Assembly (NCBI GenBank): GCA_937883945.1 | Contig: CAKZXY010000080.1 | Location: 1-37,510, forward strand | Direction: 5' to 3' | Source of the DNA: an uncultured Clavibacter sp. | GTDB taxonomy: Bacteria; Actinomycetota; Actinomycetes; Nanopelagicales; Nanopelagicaceae | DNA length: 37,510 nucleotides | Shown: positions 28,341 to 35,927 of the stretch, piece after piece | Numbering within the stretch: position 1 is the first letter of the stretch | Layout: each line of letters opens with the position of its first letter | Notes under the pieces: generated by a model | The model's database searches: none | Seen by the model: the letters and a program-made list of their open reading frames with translations, nothing else | Told to the model about the DNA's origin: nothing | Translations under genes and position numbers: made by a program

Positions 28341-29112
28341 TGTCTGAATCAATCCGAGAACTGGAATTGGCATACCTCATTAGAGAACGTGAAGTGTTGG
28401 AAATCACCGCATTCTGCAGGCGCGCTCCAAGAAAAATAACAAGAGCATTTGCTGGGGATATCTGCCCACCAACGCTCAAATAAAGTAGCAACCCAAGTAA
28501 AATTAGCGTCCCCCCGCTTGCCATCAAAGCTCCAGATTCCCCTGCTTTAACTCTTATGCTGTAGCGCTTCTCTGGCTTTACTCGTTTCTTGCGGTTTATT
28601 AAAGCTAGCTCTTTCTGCATCAACATCTGTTTTTTAAATACCCGGCTTAAAAACTGTAAGACAGTAATTAAAATAATTAGGTTTACTAAGGCAAGTAGTG
28701 GGCTTAGGAAGAAAAAGAAGGCGATTATGGCTAATAATTGAGTTGCAAAGCTCATCACTTTACTAAGCTCAAAGGCCATAGCCCATTCCTTATTCTCCTC
28801 TTTTGCCGTTTGATTCTTCTTAGCTGCCCTAAAGGATCTAGCAAAGGCTTTAATGAGATAGCTCTTTTGAAAATATTGGCTTACGCGTGTGAGAACAAAG
28901 AATAAAAGGAAGCCAGCAATAGCCCATCCTAGAAACTCTCTAGAGAACTCATCTTCATTTAAAACTAAGGTGGCAAAGAACTTCATAACCAATAACTCTG
29001 AGACAGAAATTGTTGCAGCGATTGCCGCTAAGGCAATTAATACGATACGGAATTTTCCTTTGGGAAATAGATAATGAAAGCCATTAAACATTTCTTTAAT
29101 AATAAAGATCAT
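28327..29112 (-). CDS. ABC-exporter-like transmembrane domain without ATPase
   Basis: It has 261 residues and about five to six membrane spans. The second half (LLLGLLLYLSVGGQISPANALVI..., residues about 205-235) and the closing coupling segment resemble the membrane domain of type I ABC exporters. The protein stops after that domain, with no Walker A, signature or Walker B, and the next gene begins within its last codons, so no lost ATPase remains downstream. It may pair with an ATPase encoded elsewhere or have acquired another role in this cluster. It overlaps the upstream CDP-alcohol phosphotransferase by 4 nt. Confidence 0.65.
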   Translation of the reverse strand: MIFIIKEMFNGFHYLFPKGKFRIVLIALAAIAATISVSELLVMKFFATLVLNEDEFSREFLGWAIAGFLLFFVLTRVSQYFQKSYLIKAFARSFRAAKKNQTAKEENKEWAMAFELSKVMSFATQLLAIIAFFFFLSPLLALVNLIILITVLQFLSRVFKKQMLMQKELALINRKKRVKPEKRYSIRVKAGESGALMASGGTLILLGLLLYLSVGGQISPANALVIFLGARLQNAVISNTSRSLMRYANSSSRIDSDNDIE

Positions 29113-29894
29113 TTTGTAGCTCTATTTCCATCGAGCTTACGAGAGCCCAATATTGAAAGTAGGTGCCCTACTGTGACAAAGAGTGCAACATAAATGCCAA
29201 TCTCAATAAGTGCTTGGTTATCTCCAAAGATTGTGATGATTATTGACATCTCAACAGAGTGAAAGAGTCTTTGTACTGCAATCACCTTAAATGGCGCTTT
29301 CAGGACTCGTAGCCAACTCTTTACAGGAGCACCGACTTCTTTACTATCACTTAACTTTCCAACTCCAGAAAGGGCCCGAGATACGTGAACTGCGTCGTTA
29401 AAACCTTTATTTAATAAGATTGCAATAGAGATTAGCGCTGCAAGGAAAGGTAGTTTCCAGTCAGAAATTTCATTCTCAGGCCAACCTGCAAGACGAAGTG
29501 CAAAGGCTATGGGAATCAAGCTCTCTGTTAAATAGTGGGCGACTCTATCTAGGAAAATACCTTTTGGAGATTGAGTACTCCTCCATCTAGCAATTTCGCC
29601 ATCACAACAATCCCAGAGCATCTGTAATTGCGAGAGAAATAGAGCTAGAAGAATCCCTTTATATCCCGGCAGCAGCAGAGCGGCGCTGATTGAAAGGCCA
29701 GTTGCAATCATCAAATACGTCACTCCATTAGCTGTTATTGGAGTTTTCAATAGTAATCGCGTTAGGTATGGCGATATTTTTCTTAGATAAAGATCAGCAA
29801 CCCAGTGCTCAGCATTTGATCGGCCAGTGACAGAGGGTGGTTGCGAAATCTCGCGTATCTGCAAGATCGTTGGATTTACTGGTCTATCACTCAT
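29109..29894 (-). CDS. CDP-alcohol phosphatidyltransferase family membrane enzyme with His in place of the last Asp
   Basis: It has 261 residues and several membrane spans. The family motif is present: Asp95, Asp98-Gly99, Ala102-Arg103, Gly112 and Asp116. The fourth aspartate, normally D-x3-D, is His120 (LDRVAH). These enzymes move a phospho-alcohol group from a CDP-activated donor to an acceptor alcohol. The first 50 residues are soluble and precede TPITANGVTYL, the typical entry to the first span. The ATG overlaps the upstream stop by one base (TAATG). The change of the catalytic base probably marks a subfamily rather than decay, as the rest is intact. Confidence 0.82.
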   Translation of the reverse strand: MSDRPVNPTILQIREISQPPSVTGRSNAEHWVADLYLRKISPYLTRLLLKTPITANGVTYLMIATGLSISAALLLPGYKGILLALFLSQLQMLWDCCDGEIARWRSTQSPKGIFLDRVAHYLTESLIPIAFALRLAGWPENEISDWKLPFLAALISIAILLNKGFNDAVHVSRALSGVGKLSDSKEVGAPVKSWLRVLKAPFKVIAVQRLFHSVEMSIIITIFGDNQALIEIGIYVALFVTVGHLLSILGSRKLDGNRATK

Positions 29895-31531
29895 TATCTA
29901 ACCTTATTGGCTCTATGACTTAAAACCCATTGTAATGATGAAGTTAGAAGAAATAGTAGAGAAAAATACCAGGCGATATAACTCAAATTCCACTCTCCGA
30001 ATGCAGCTATGCCCAAGAGTAATAATCGTCCTTCTATAAAGAGTCCGAGACGGGAGAGCCAGACCGGTTTCTTCTCGTTTTGAAGGGAACGATAGAGATT
30101 GTCGTAGTGATGAAAGACAATAGTAAAGATAACTATGAAATTCACTGTGTTTATCTGTTCATTTATTATGAATATCCATAACAATAGAAGAGTCTCTACG
30201 GCCCTAAGCAATGATGGCTCCAGCCAATCAAAGCGTTTAATGAACTTTAGTTTAAGAATTAGCGAGTCCTGCTGCGCACTTATCAAAATTCCCCTGCTTG
30301 GTTCTTTCTCCATTTTAAGGGTGCGAATTATGCGACCTCTATAAACAACTAAGGCTGAGATAGCAGCTAATATCGGCATTACTGTAAATGTGAAACTAGC
30401 CCCACCAATAACTGCGCTGGTGCTGATTACCAACCAGCGCTCCCCAATAGGAAATTGAATGATTTTGCCGAGCCAGTAACGAAGTCGGCCCTTAGGTTCA
30501 CGTTCAGTTGGCACTATTCCGTCAAAATCTGCTGCGTAATCTACTGGTGTAAGGAATTGAGATTCAGCTCGTAATTTAACCGTGCGAGCAAAGTTGTAAT
30601 CCGAAAGGTGTCTAAAGGTCTGTATTAACATCATAGCTAGCGCGGGAACCCACAAATCTTCGCCTGACTTCTCTGCACCTATAGCTAGCCCAAGAAAAAC
30701 CATGTACTCCTTAACGCGATCTGTCACTGCATCGAGCCAAGCGCCTAGTTTAGAAAACTTTCTTGTGTAACGCGCTAATTCACCATCAACGCAATCAACA
30801 ATGATGCTTATCTGTAGTAACACAGCCCCTAGTAAAGTTTGCGAAAAACTTCCCTTCGTAAAGCAAAAAGCAGAGTAAAGTCCGATTGCAAAGGAAATTA
30901 AAGTAACTTGATTTGGCGTTGCCTTTACTCTTACCGCAAGCCAAGTTAATAATTTAGAGAACTTGCGTAGGAAAAATACTGAATAAAAACCATCATTTGC
31001 TCTATTAGCCATCTTTAATCTCAACTGACCCAAATTAAGATTATTTAGTTCACTTTTCACTGACTCTCTAACTGAGTTATCAGCACTTCGAGCATATGGC
31101 GCTGCCCATAAATCAGCTGCATCGACCTGCACTCTGGCTCTTGTTAATGCCACTAAAGATAGGTCGATAGCGTTACCTGGCAATCTCGAATCAATAGCAC
31201 CTTCGAGGGCGCTAATAACATGTTCTCTCTGGTTTTGTGAAATTCGAAGAGCACCTGCAAAATTCCTATTTCCTAGCGTCACTATATGCGACTGCGACGA
31301 AGCACTTGCTATTCTATTTTGGCGAACAAAAGTATCGCCATTTTTTTGAGTTGCTACCAGGGCAACTGAAGCGCTTCTTGGATAATCGGTCAATAACTCT
31401 AGATGTGGTTGAGCAATCACTGAGTTTTGATCTAGTAGAAGTAAGTCATCTGATGTGGCTTTAAAGCAATCAAGAACTTCTCTAACTGTCGTTGAAGATG
31501 TGACCAAGACAGTTGTAAGGGATTTATCCAT
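29894..31531 (-). CDS. DIPP-synthase-like CDP-alcohol phosphotransferase with decayed nucleotidyltransferase N-domain and extra membrane C-domain
   Basis: It has 545 residues from ATG 31531. Residues 1 to about 165 follow the strand order of a nucleotidyltransferase (DDLLLLDQN, ASVALVAT) but lack the GxGxRL/K catalytic start. Residues 180-210 (ANDGFYS...ATPNQVTL) match the entry of DIPPS-type enzymes. A complete CDP-alcohol motif follows: Asp246, Asp249-Gly250, Ala253-Arg254, Gly263, Asp267, Asp271. The C-terminal part (about 360-545) adds further membrane spans of unknown function, perhaps the domain called DUF5941 in actinobacterial proteins (from memory). An in-frame ATG 31561 lies upstream of the -10 box, so 31531 is chosen. 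It is the first gene of the operon. Confidence 0.78.
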   Translation of the reverse strand: MDKSLTTVLVTSSTTVREVLDCFKATSDDLLLLDQNSVIAQPHLELLTDYPRSASVALVATQKNGDTFVRQNRIASASSQSHIVTLGNRNFAGALRISQNQREHVISALEGAIDSRLPGNAIDLSLVALTRARVQVDAADLWAAPYARSADNSVRESVKSELNNLNLGQLRLKMANRANDGFYSVFFLRKFSKLLTWLAVRVKATPNQVTLISFAIGLYSAFCFTKGSFSQTLLGAVLLQISIIVDCVDGELARYTRKFSKLGAWLDAVTDRVKEYMVFLGLAIGAEKSGEDLWVPALAMMLIQTFRHLSDYNFARTVKLRAESQFLTPVDYAADFDGIVPTEREPKGRLRYWLGKIIQFPIGERWLVISTSAVIGGASFTFTVMPILAAISALVVYRGRIIRTLKMEKEPSRGILISAQQDSLILKLKFIKRFDWLEPSLLRAVETLLLLWIFIINEQINTVNFIVIFTIVFHHYDNLYRSLQNEKKPVWLSRLGLFIEGRLLLLGIAAFGEWNLSYIAWYFSLLFLLTSSLQWVLSHRANKVR

Positions 31532-31537
31532 TTCCTG

Positions 31538-31543
31538 TAGTAT
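31538..31543 (+). promoter_or_regulatory. -10 box of the nucleotidyltransferase gene, overlapping the opposite -10
   Basis: TAGTAT is followed by six bases and ATG 31550. Five of its six bases are shared with the minus-strand -10 box. Confidence 0.6.
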
Positions 31544-31544
31544 A
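31539..31544 (-). promoter_or_regulatory. -10 box of the phosphotransferase operon, overlapping the opposite -10
   Basis: TATACT on the minus strand is followed by seven bases (ACAGGAA) and ATG 31531. The two start codons are only 19 bp apart. Confidence 0.6.
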
Positions 31545-31549
31545 AATCT

Positions 31550-32245
31550 ATGACCCTCCAAGTTGTGATACTTGCAGCTGGAATGGGCACCCGTCTTGGA
31601 AAACCATGGCCTAAACCACTTACTCCCCTTGCAGATGGTCGCTCAATAATGGCTCAACAATTAGAGAATGTTGAGAAGGTCTTTGGGCAAGAAGCTCGGG
31701 TTGCTATCGTGGTTGGATTCAAGATGGAAATGATTATGGAAGCTCATCCCGATGTCAGCTTTATCTATAACGAAGTTTATGATCAGACAAATACCTCTAA
31801 AAGTCTTCTCAAAGCCCTTCGCGTATCACAAGAAAGTGGAGTTCTTTGGCTAAATGGAGATGTTGTCTTTGACGCAGAGGTATTAGTGAGAATTAGAGAG
31901 AGAATGCTAAACGAAAAATCTTTTGTCTGTGTAAATACCTCAGCTACAGCAGAAGAGGAAGTTAAGTACACCGTAGATAAAAAGGGCTATATCAAAGCAC
32001 TCTCCAAACAGGTACAAGGTGCGCTAGGTGAAGCTGTAGGAATCAACTTTATATCCAAGCACGATAAGCCAGCTGTCATTACTTACCTAGATCAATGCTC
32101 TGATAATGACTATTTTGAAAGAGGATTAGAATTAGCTATTGAAAAAACAGGAATTGAAATTGAACCAGTTGATATATCAGATCTCTTTGCTGTTGAAGTT
32201 GACTTTCAAGCCGATCTTGATCGAGCAAACCAGAGTTTTAACTAA
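31550..32245 (+). CDS. Sugar/alcohol-phosphate nucleotidyltransferase (LicC/IPCT-like)
   Basis: It has 231 residues with an intact nucleotidyltransferase start: LAAGMGTRLG (8-17) followed by KPLTPL (22-27), then WLNGDVVFD with the metal-binding Asp, and near the end NDYFERGLELAI and VDFQADLDRAN. These are features shared with phosphocholine and inositol-1-phosphate cytidylyltransferases. It likely makes a CDP-alcohol (choline, inositol or another polyol) for the divergent phosphotransferases. It is expressed from a promoter shared with them. The stop overlaps the convergent sulfotransferase-like gene by 4 nt (CTAA). Confidence 0.85.
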   Translation: MTLQVVILAAGMGTRLGKPWPKPLTPLADGRSIMAQQLENVEKVFGQEARVAIVVGFKMEMIMEAHPDVSFIYNEVYDQTNTSKSLLKALRVSQESGVLWLNGDVVFDAEVLVRIRERMLNEKSFVCVNTSATAEEEVKYTVDKKGYIKALSKQVQGALGEAVGINFISKHDKPAVITYLDQCSDNDYFERGLELAIEKTGIEIEPVDISDLFAVEVDFQADLDRANQSFN

Positions 32246-33366
32246 AGCTTCTTTCTTCTAAGCGAAATCTCTCTAGTTAACTTGTTTTTGTATCTATTAA
32301 TTAAATCACCCTGTACCCACTTTATTGGGAATCGTCTGATACTGGACTTATCAAAACTTAACATAGCTTGAGAGATTACTTCTATGGAGATGTTTTTTGG
32401 ATAAATAGCATCTCCCTCAGGAACTTGTGCACTATCAAGGCTTTCTATATTCCCAATAATTTTTGCGCCTATAGCAATTAGCTCTCTTTTAATCTCTGCG
32501 CCTATCTCATTACCTTTTTTTATAGCCCAGCTAGGAGTTAAGAGCCTCTCGGAATTTGGAGATGGCGCTACAGTATCGGTGAGTGTTTGAATGTAGCCTC
32601 TTCGGATAAATACTTCATACTCACTCCAGTTTCGCTCCTTTGGGAAGCGGCGATTAATCTCCAGTAAAAGGGCAATTTCTTCCATCGTAAGAGATCGATT
32701 GCCACCTATCTCTACTGGTTTTAGAAAGTTATTAGGCAGTCCCAGATGTGAATTAATTGAGTCGAATAAAAACTGAGGCTTAGTTTCATCAACAATAATG
32801 ACGCTGACACTATCTGGGCCAAGAATTTTAGCCCAGCGTTCTACAACTTGGCCATGAAAGTGACGCTGCCAGAAGGTGGGATTGATTTTAGATTCACCGG
32901 GTTTATCTAAGACTGAGTGAAGCCACTCTTCATAATCAGCTGTGATTCCATATTTTAAATATTGTTGGTAAGAAGATCCAAGTAGTTTTACTAGAGGCCT
33001 TACCGTAAACAGCGCCTCAACTCTTCTGCCTTTTATCTTACTGAATATTTTGCTTATTGCTTGACTATCAAGTTCTGAGAAGAATTCACTACTTAGAAGA
33101 ATGGTCTCTGCATTACTTGAGTTAATTGAATTGGCTAAAGAATCCCAATGTCTGATGGATGTTTTTCTCCCTCCGCGATTTCCCCATCCCCAAGCTTTTC
33201 CAGATAAGGCCCAAGCAATACGGTGGTGGGCTTTTCTTCCAATCTCTGGATAGATAATCCCGGCTTCTCTCAACTCTTGGCTCTGGGCATTTAAAGCCTC
33301 TTGGATAGCAGTGGTTCCCGACTTATGGAAACCCGCATGAATTACCAATCGGCGTTGCGACATCAC
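32242..33366 (-). CDS. Sulfotransferase-like P-loop protein
   Basis: It has 374 residues. Near the N-terminus HAGFHKSGTTAIQEAL (10-25) is the 5'-phosphosulfate loop of PAPS-dependent sulfotransferases (HKxGTT form), and ALFTVRPLVKLLGSSYQQYL (middle third) resembles the 3'-phosphate-binding Arg/Ser motif. Such enzymes sulfate carbohydrates or lipids; none of the PAPS-synthesis genes is in this window. Starts at GTG 33366 or ATG 33363 are both possible; TAGGAT lies six bases before the GTG. Its basic C-terminus (RYKNKLTREISLRRKKL) may contact membranes. It sits beside the phospho-alcohol cluster, so it may decorate the same product. Confidence 0.78.
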   Translation of the reverse strand: MMSQRRLVIHAGFHKSGTTAIQEALNAQSQELREAGIIYPEIGRKAHHRIAWALSGKAWGWGNRGGRKTSIRHWDSLANSINSSNAETILLSSEFFSELDSQAISKIFSKIKGRRVEALFTVRPLVKLLGSSYQQYLKYGITADYEEWLHSVLDKPGESKINPTFWQRHFHGQVVERWAKILGPDSVSVIIVDETKPQFLFDSINSHLGLPNNFLKPVEIGGNRSLTMEEIALLLEINRRFPKERNWSEYEVFIRRGYIQTLTDTVAPSPNSERLLTPSWAIKKGNEIGAEIKRELIAIGAKIIGNIESLDSAQVPEGDAIYPKNISIEVISQAMLSFDKSSIRRFPIKWVQGDLINRYKNKLTREISLRRKKL

Positions 33367-33372
33367 CAAATT

Positions 33373-33378
33373 ATCCTA
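33373..33378 (-). promoter_or_regulatory. -10 box of the sulfotransferase-like gene (leaderless)
   Basis: TAGGAT on the minus strand is followed by six bases and GTG 33366, with ATG 33363 directly after. Confidence 0.5.
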
Positions 33379-33419
33379 ACAACTAGTGCTTGATTCACCT
33401 TATTTATCTACCGACACCA

Positions 33420-34028
33420 TTAGAGAATACTGAGAATCGCAGCCTTGGCCCCACGAATAATCAAATTTATTTCCATCGTGGGCGCTCCTGGAAACTCTGC
33501 GCTCTGCTCTGGTACTAGTGGGATATGAATAAACCCAGATTTAATCGGGGAATTACTCAACTCTTTTTGTAGCTCGTAGAAGATATGGTTACAAACAAAC
33601 GTTCCTGCAGAGAGCGATAATTCGGATTCAACTCCAACGCTCTTTATCGCCTCGACAATCTGATTGACTGGAAGCGTCGAAAAGTATCCATCGTTGCCTA
33701 GCTCATCTATAACGCTATCTTGTCTTTGATCTCCGGAATTATCTGCAATACGAGCATGGTCTAAATTGATAGCAATCTTCTCTGGTGTTATCGCACTCCG
33801 CCCCTCAGCTTGGCCAAACGAGATAACAAAATCTGGCGAAATTTGCGCTATCTTCGTTAGTAATATCTCCGAAGCTCTATCAAATTCAACTGGTAAGACT
33901 AGGGCGGAAAGTTCTACTCCAGGCAAATCTTCACTAGTTAAAGCCTCCACTAACAATTGTGAGGGGTTTAACTTAGATTGGCCAAAAGGTTCAAAGCCTG
34001 TTACTAGGACGCGCTTTTCCCCACTCAT
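33420..34028 (-). CDS. pcp: Pyroglutamyl-peptidase I
   Basis: It is a cysteine peptidase (family C15) that removes N-terminal pyroglutamate from peptides in the cytosol. It has 202 residues. GFEPFGQSKLNPS (11-23) is the family signature, the catalytic Glu83 is in ITPEKIAIN, Cys146 in SAGTFVCNHIFY, and His168 in SGFIHIPLVPEQ. It begins 14 bp after the VKOR stop on the same strand with no clear Shine-Dalgarno, so it probably shares the VKOR transcript. It would fit a peptide-scavenging heterotroph. Confidence 0.95.
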   Translation of the reverse strand: MSGEKRVLVTGFEPFGQSKLNPSQLLVEALTSEDLPGVELSALVLPVEFDRASEILLTKIAQISPDFVISFGQAEGRSAITPEKIAINLDHARIADNSGDQRQDSVIDELGNDGYFSTLPVNQIVEAIKSVGVESELSLSAGTFVCNHIFYELQKELSNSPIKSGFIHIPLVPEQSAEFPGAPTMEINLIIRGAKAAILSIL

Positions 34029-34042
34029 TTAGAGATGAACTT

Positions 34043-34612
34043 CTAAACCCCAAGAAATGCTGCGCCTACTAAGAGCAGAGCCCAAAGCGCATGGAATGGC
34101 AGCATCCACTTTCTTATAACTTCCACTGCCTCTTTTGCTCGTTCATCAGTAGCAGACTCTCGCTTGATGCTTAATAATTCACGTAGTGAGACAGAAAGAA
34201 CTAGAAGTGTGGCAACCCAAGCAACCATGCAGTAAGGACATAGCGCCCCTATTTCAAAAATTGTTTGGAATGCTAACCAATGGCAGAAAACTACAGCTAA
34301 AAGAGTCCCAGTAAGCAGTAGTTGCCAGAAGAGTTTAGGAAATCTAATACCCATAAATAACGCAACTGAAACCAATACCATCATGGCGAATGTGGCAATT
34401 CCAATAAGAGAGTTCGGAAATCCAAATACTTCAGCTTGGTCTGAGAGCATCACGCTCTTGCAGTTAATACTGGCATTGATGTTACAAGATGGTGTAAAAC
34501 CAGCATCTTTTAAGACCTTGAATTTATCTATCGTTAAGATAAATGACGCAATAAATCCAGATACCCCGGCGGCAAGCATCACCCAGGCAGATGTTCGACT
34601 TCTTAACCCCAT
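34043..34612 (-). CDS. Vitamin K epoxide reductase family protein (VKOR)
   Basis: It is a membrane quinone-linked oxidoreductase that regenerates disulfide-forming DsbA-like thiol oxidases in actinobacteria. It has 189 residues with four to five spans. All four functional cysteines are present: Cys43 and Cys51 in the outer loop and the CPYC active pair Cys125/Cys128. The conserved FPNS (about 65-68) is also present. No fused thioredoxin domain is seen. Its -10 box overlaps that of the divergent GSDH-like gene. Confidence 0.93.
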   Translation of the reverse strand: MGLRSRTSAWVMLAAGVSGFIASFILTIDKFKVLKDAGFTPSCNINASINCKSVMLSDQAEVFGFPNSLIGIATFAMMVLVSVALFMGIRFPKLFWQLLLTGTLLAVVFCHWLAFQTIFEIGALCPYCMVAWVATLLVLSVSLRELLSIKRESATDERAKEAVEVIRKWMLPFHALWALLLVGAAFLGV

Positions 34613-34618
34613 GGCTGA

Positions 34619-34624
34619 AGTATA
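34619..34624 (-). promoter_or_regulatory. -10 box of the VKOR gene, overlapping the opposite -10
   Basis: TATACT on the minus strand is followed by six bases and ATG 34612. It is the same hexamer as at the phosphotransferase operon. Confidence 0.6.
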
Positions 34625-34628
34625 AAGT
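34623..34628 (+). promoter_or_regulatory. -10 box of the GSDH-like gene, overlapping the opposite -10
   Basis: TAAAGT is followed by six bases and GTG 34635. TATAAA two bases earlier is an alternative reading. The divergent starts are 23 bp apart. Confidence 0.5.
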
Positions 34629-34634
34629 TATCTT

Positions 34635-35750
34635 GTGATTAAAGCACTTCCATCCAAGCTTCTGGCTCCTCTGTTGCTCATTTCACAGTTAATATTTGCT
34701 CCACTAGCAAGTAGCAATGAAATTGAATTAATAGTTCAAAGCCAGGACATTAGCCAGAGCTTGGTGGAATCATCTCGCGGAGCGGCCTTAGCTGTTCTTA
34801 GAGATGGAAATCTGCTCTTAGGTGGTGGAACTACAGGAAATCTTCTCTATCACTATAGAAACTCTGAACTAGTTTTGATTGGCGAACTCTCAACGCAAGC
34901 AGAAAGAATTAGAGATCCTCGATTTGGTCCAACAGATATTGGAATATTAAGAGAAAGTAAGAAAAGTGTAGATATTTTGGTCTCTTACCCCCAGCTAAAT
35001 AAAAGTAAGAACTGCGTAAGACTTTTAGTCTTTCGATATCGAATTAATCTAGAGGCTAATTCACTATCTAAAGAAGAGAGATGGTTCCAAGGAAAGCCAT
35101 GTGTGCCACTTGGATCTGTTCAACATGCAGCTGGAAGAATTGAGATTATTGATTCAAAGAGCGCCTATTTAACTATGGGTGATCTAGGTTTTCGCCAGAT
35201 AGGCAATGTCTCTGCCCGTGGCTGGCTAGGTGGTGTCTTTAAAATAACAAGTAAGAAAATCACGCAAATCTCGCAAGGACACAGGAATCCTCAAGGCATT
35301 CTTACTATTGGTAAAGACTTATATATCTCAGAACATGGCCCGCGGGGCGGTGATGAGTTGAATCTAATTGAAAAGTCTAAAGATTACGGGTGGCCCTTTG
35401 TTACCTATGGTCAGCCATATAGTTCAGGAGATTATGTGATTCCAGACAAAAGTAAGACTCATATTGGTTATCAAGAACCAATTTACTACTGGGTACCCTC
35501 AGTTGCTCCCACTGAATTGATCTATCTACCTAAGAATAAATTCTGGGCAGATTTGGGAGGCCAGATTGTTATGGGGACATTGGCAGGGCAATCTCTGATA
35601 TTTATTGAACTACTCTCACCGCAAAGTGTTGGTCAAGTGAAAAGCTATCCTGTGGGAGAGAGGATTAGAGATCTTGATCTCTTGCCTTCTGGGCAGATAG
35701 TGGCCACAACTGATGGTGGAAAGCTTCTATTTATCTCCCCTACTGGTTAG
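34635..35750 (+). CDS. Secreted PQQ-type sugar dehydrogenase-like beta-propeller (GSDH family)
   Basis: It has 371 residues with a signal peptide at 1 to about 26. The family hallmark SEHGPRGGDELNLI around 235-248 and GYQEPIYYWVPSVAPT further on are shared with soluble aldose/glucose and sorbosone dehydrogenases, where the His is catalytic and neighbouring Arg and Asp hold PQQ and calcium. Many members of this family are uncharacterised, and no PQQ synthesis genes are visible here, so cofactor and substrate are open. The start is GTG 34635, leaderless. Confidence 0.85.
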   Translation: MIKALPSKLLAPLLLISQLIFAPLASSNEIELIVQSQDISQSLVESSRGAALAVLRDGNLLLGGGTTGNLLYHYRNSELVLIGELSTQAERIRDPRFGPTDIGILRESKKSVDILVSYPQLNKSKNCVRLLVFRYRINLEANSLSKEERWFQGKPCVPLGSVQHAAGRIEIIDSKSAYLTMGDLGFRQIGNVSARGWLGGVFKITSKKITQISQGHRNPQGILTIGKDLYISEHGPRGGDELNLIEKSKDYGWPFVTYGQPYSSGDYVIPDKSKTHIGYQEPIYYWVPSVAPTELIYLPKNKFWADLGGQIVMGTLAGQSLIFIELLSPQSVGQVKSYPVGERIRDLDLLPSGQIVATTDGGKLLFISPTG

Positions 35751-35767
35751 TAAGCCCCTAGCTCTTG

Positions 35768-35773
35768 TACTCT
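35768..35773 (+). promoter_or_regulatory. -10 box of the 48-residue gene (leaderless)
   Basis: TACTCT is followed by seven bases and ATG 35781. The hexamer and spacing are identical to those of dacB. Confidence 0.5.
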
Positions 35774-35780
35774 CTTAGCT

Positions 35781-35927
35781 ATGTATAACGATGAAGATTG
35801 GAAAGATGACCTTCGAGAGAAGAAGCGTCTTAGTGATGAAGAAATTCATAAGAATAAAAGGTCTTGGAAGAAACTTTCTTTTGTTGCGCTATTAGTAATT
35901 GCAGTTATCGGAGTCTTTAAAGGCTAA
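35781..35927 (+). CDS. Small single-span membrane protein (48 residues), unknown function
   Basis: This short gene sits between the GSDH-like gene and a second small gene. It has a very charged N-terminus (MYNDEDWKDDLREKK..., with KNKRSWKK before the membrane) followed by one hydrophobic span (about 33-45, LSFVALLVIAVIGVF) and a Gly end. The positive cluster before the span predicts a cytoplasmic N-terminus. The evidence that it is real is the leaderless -10 box exactly placed at the ATG, the sensible topology, and a stop that overlaps the convergent small gene by 4 nt (CTAA), as elsewhere in the window. I know no homologue. Confidence 0.65.
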   Translation: MYNDEDWKDDLREKKRLSDEEIHKNKRSWKKLSFVALLVIAVIGVFKG

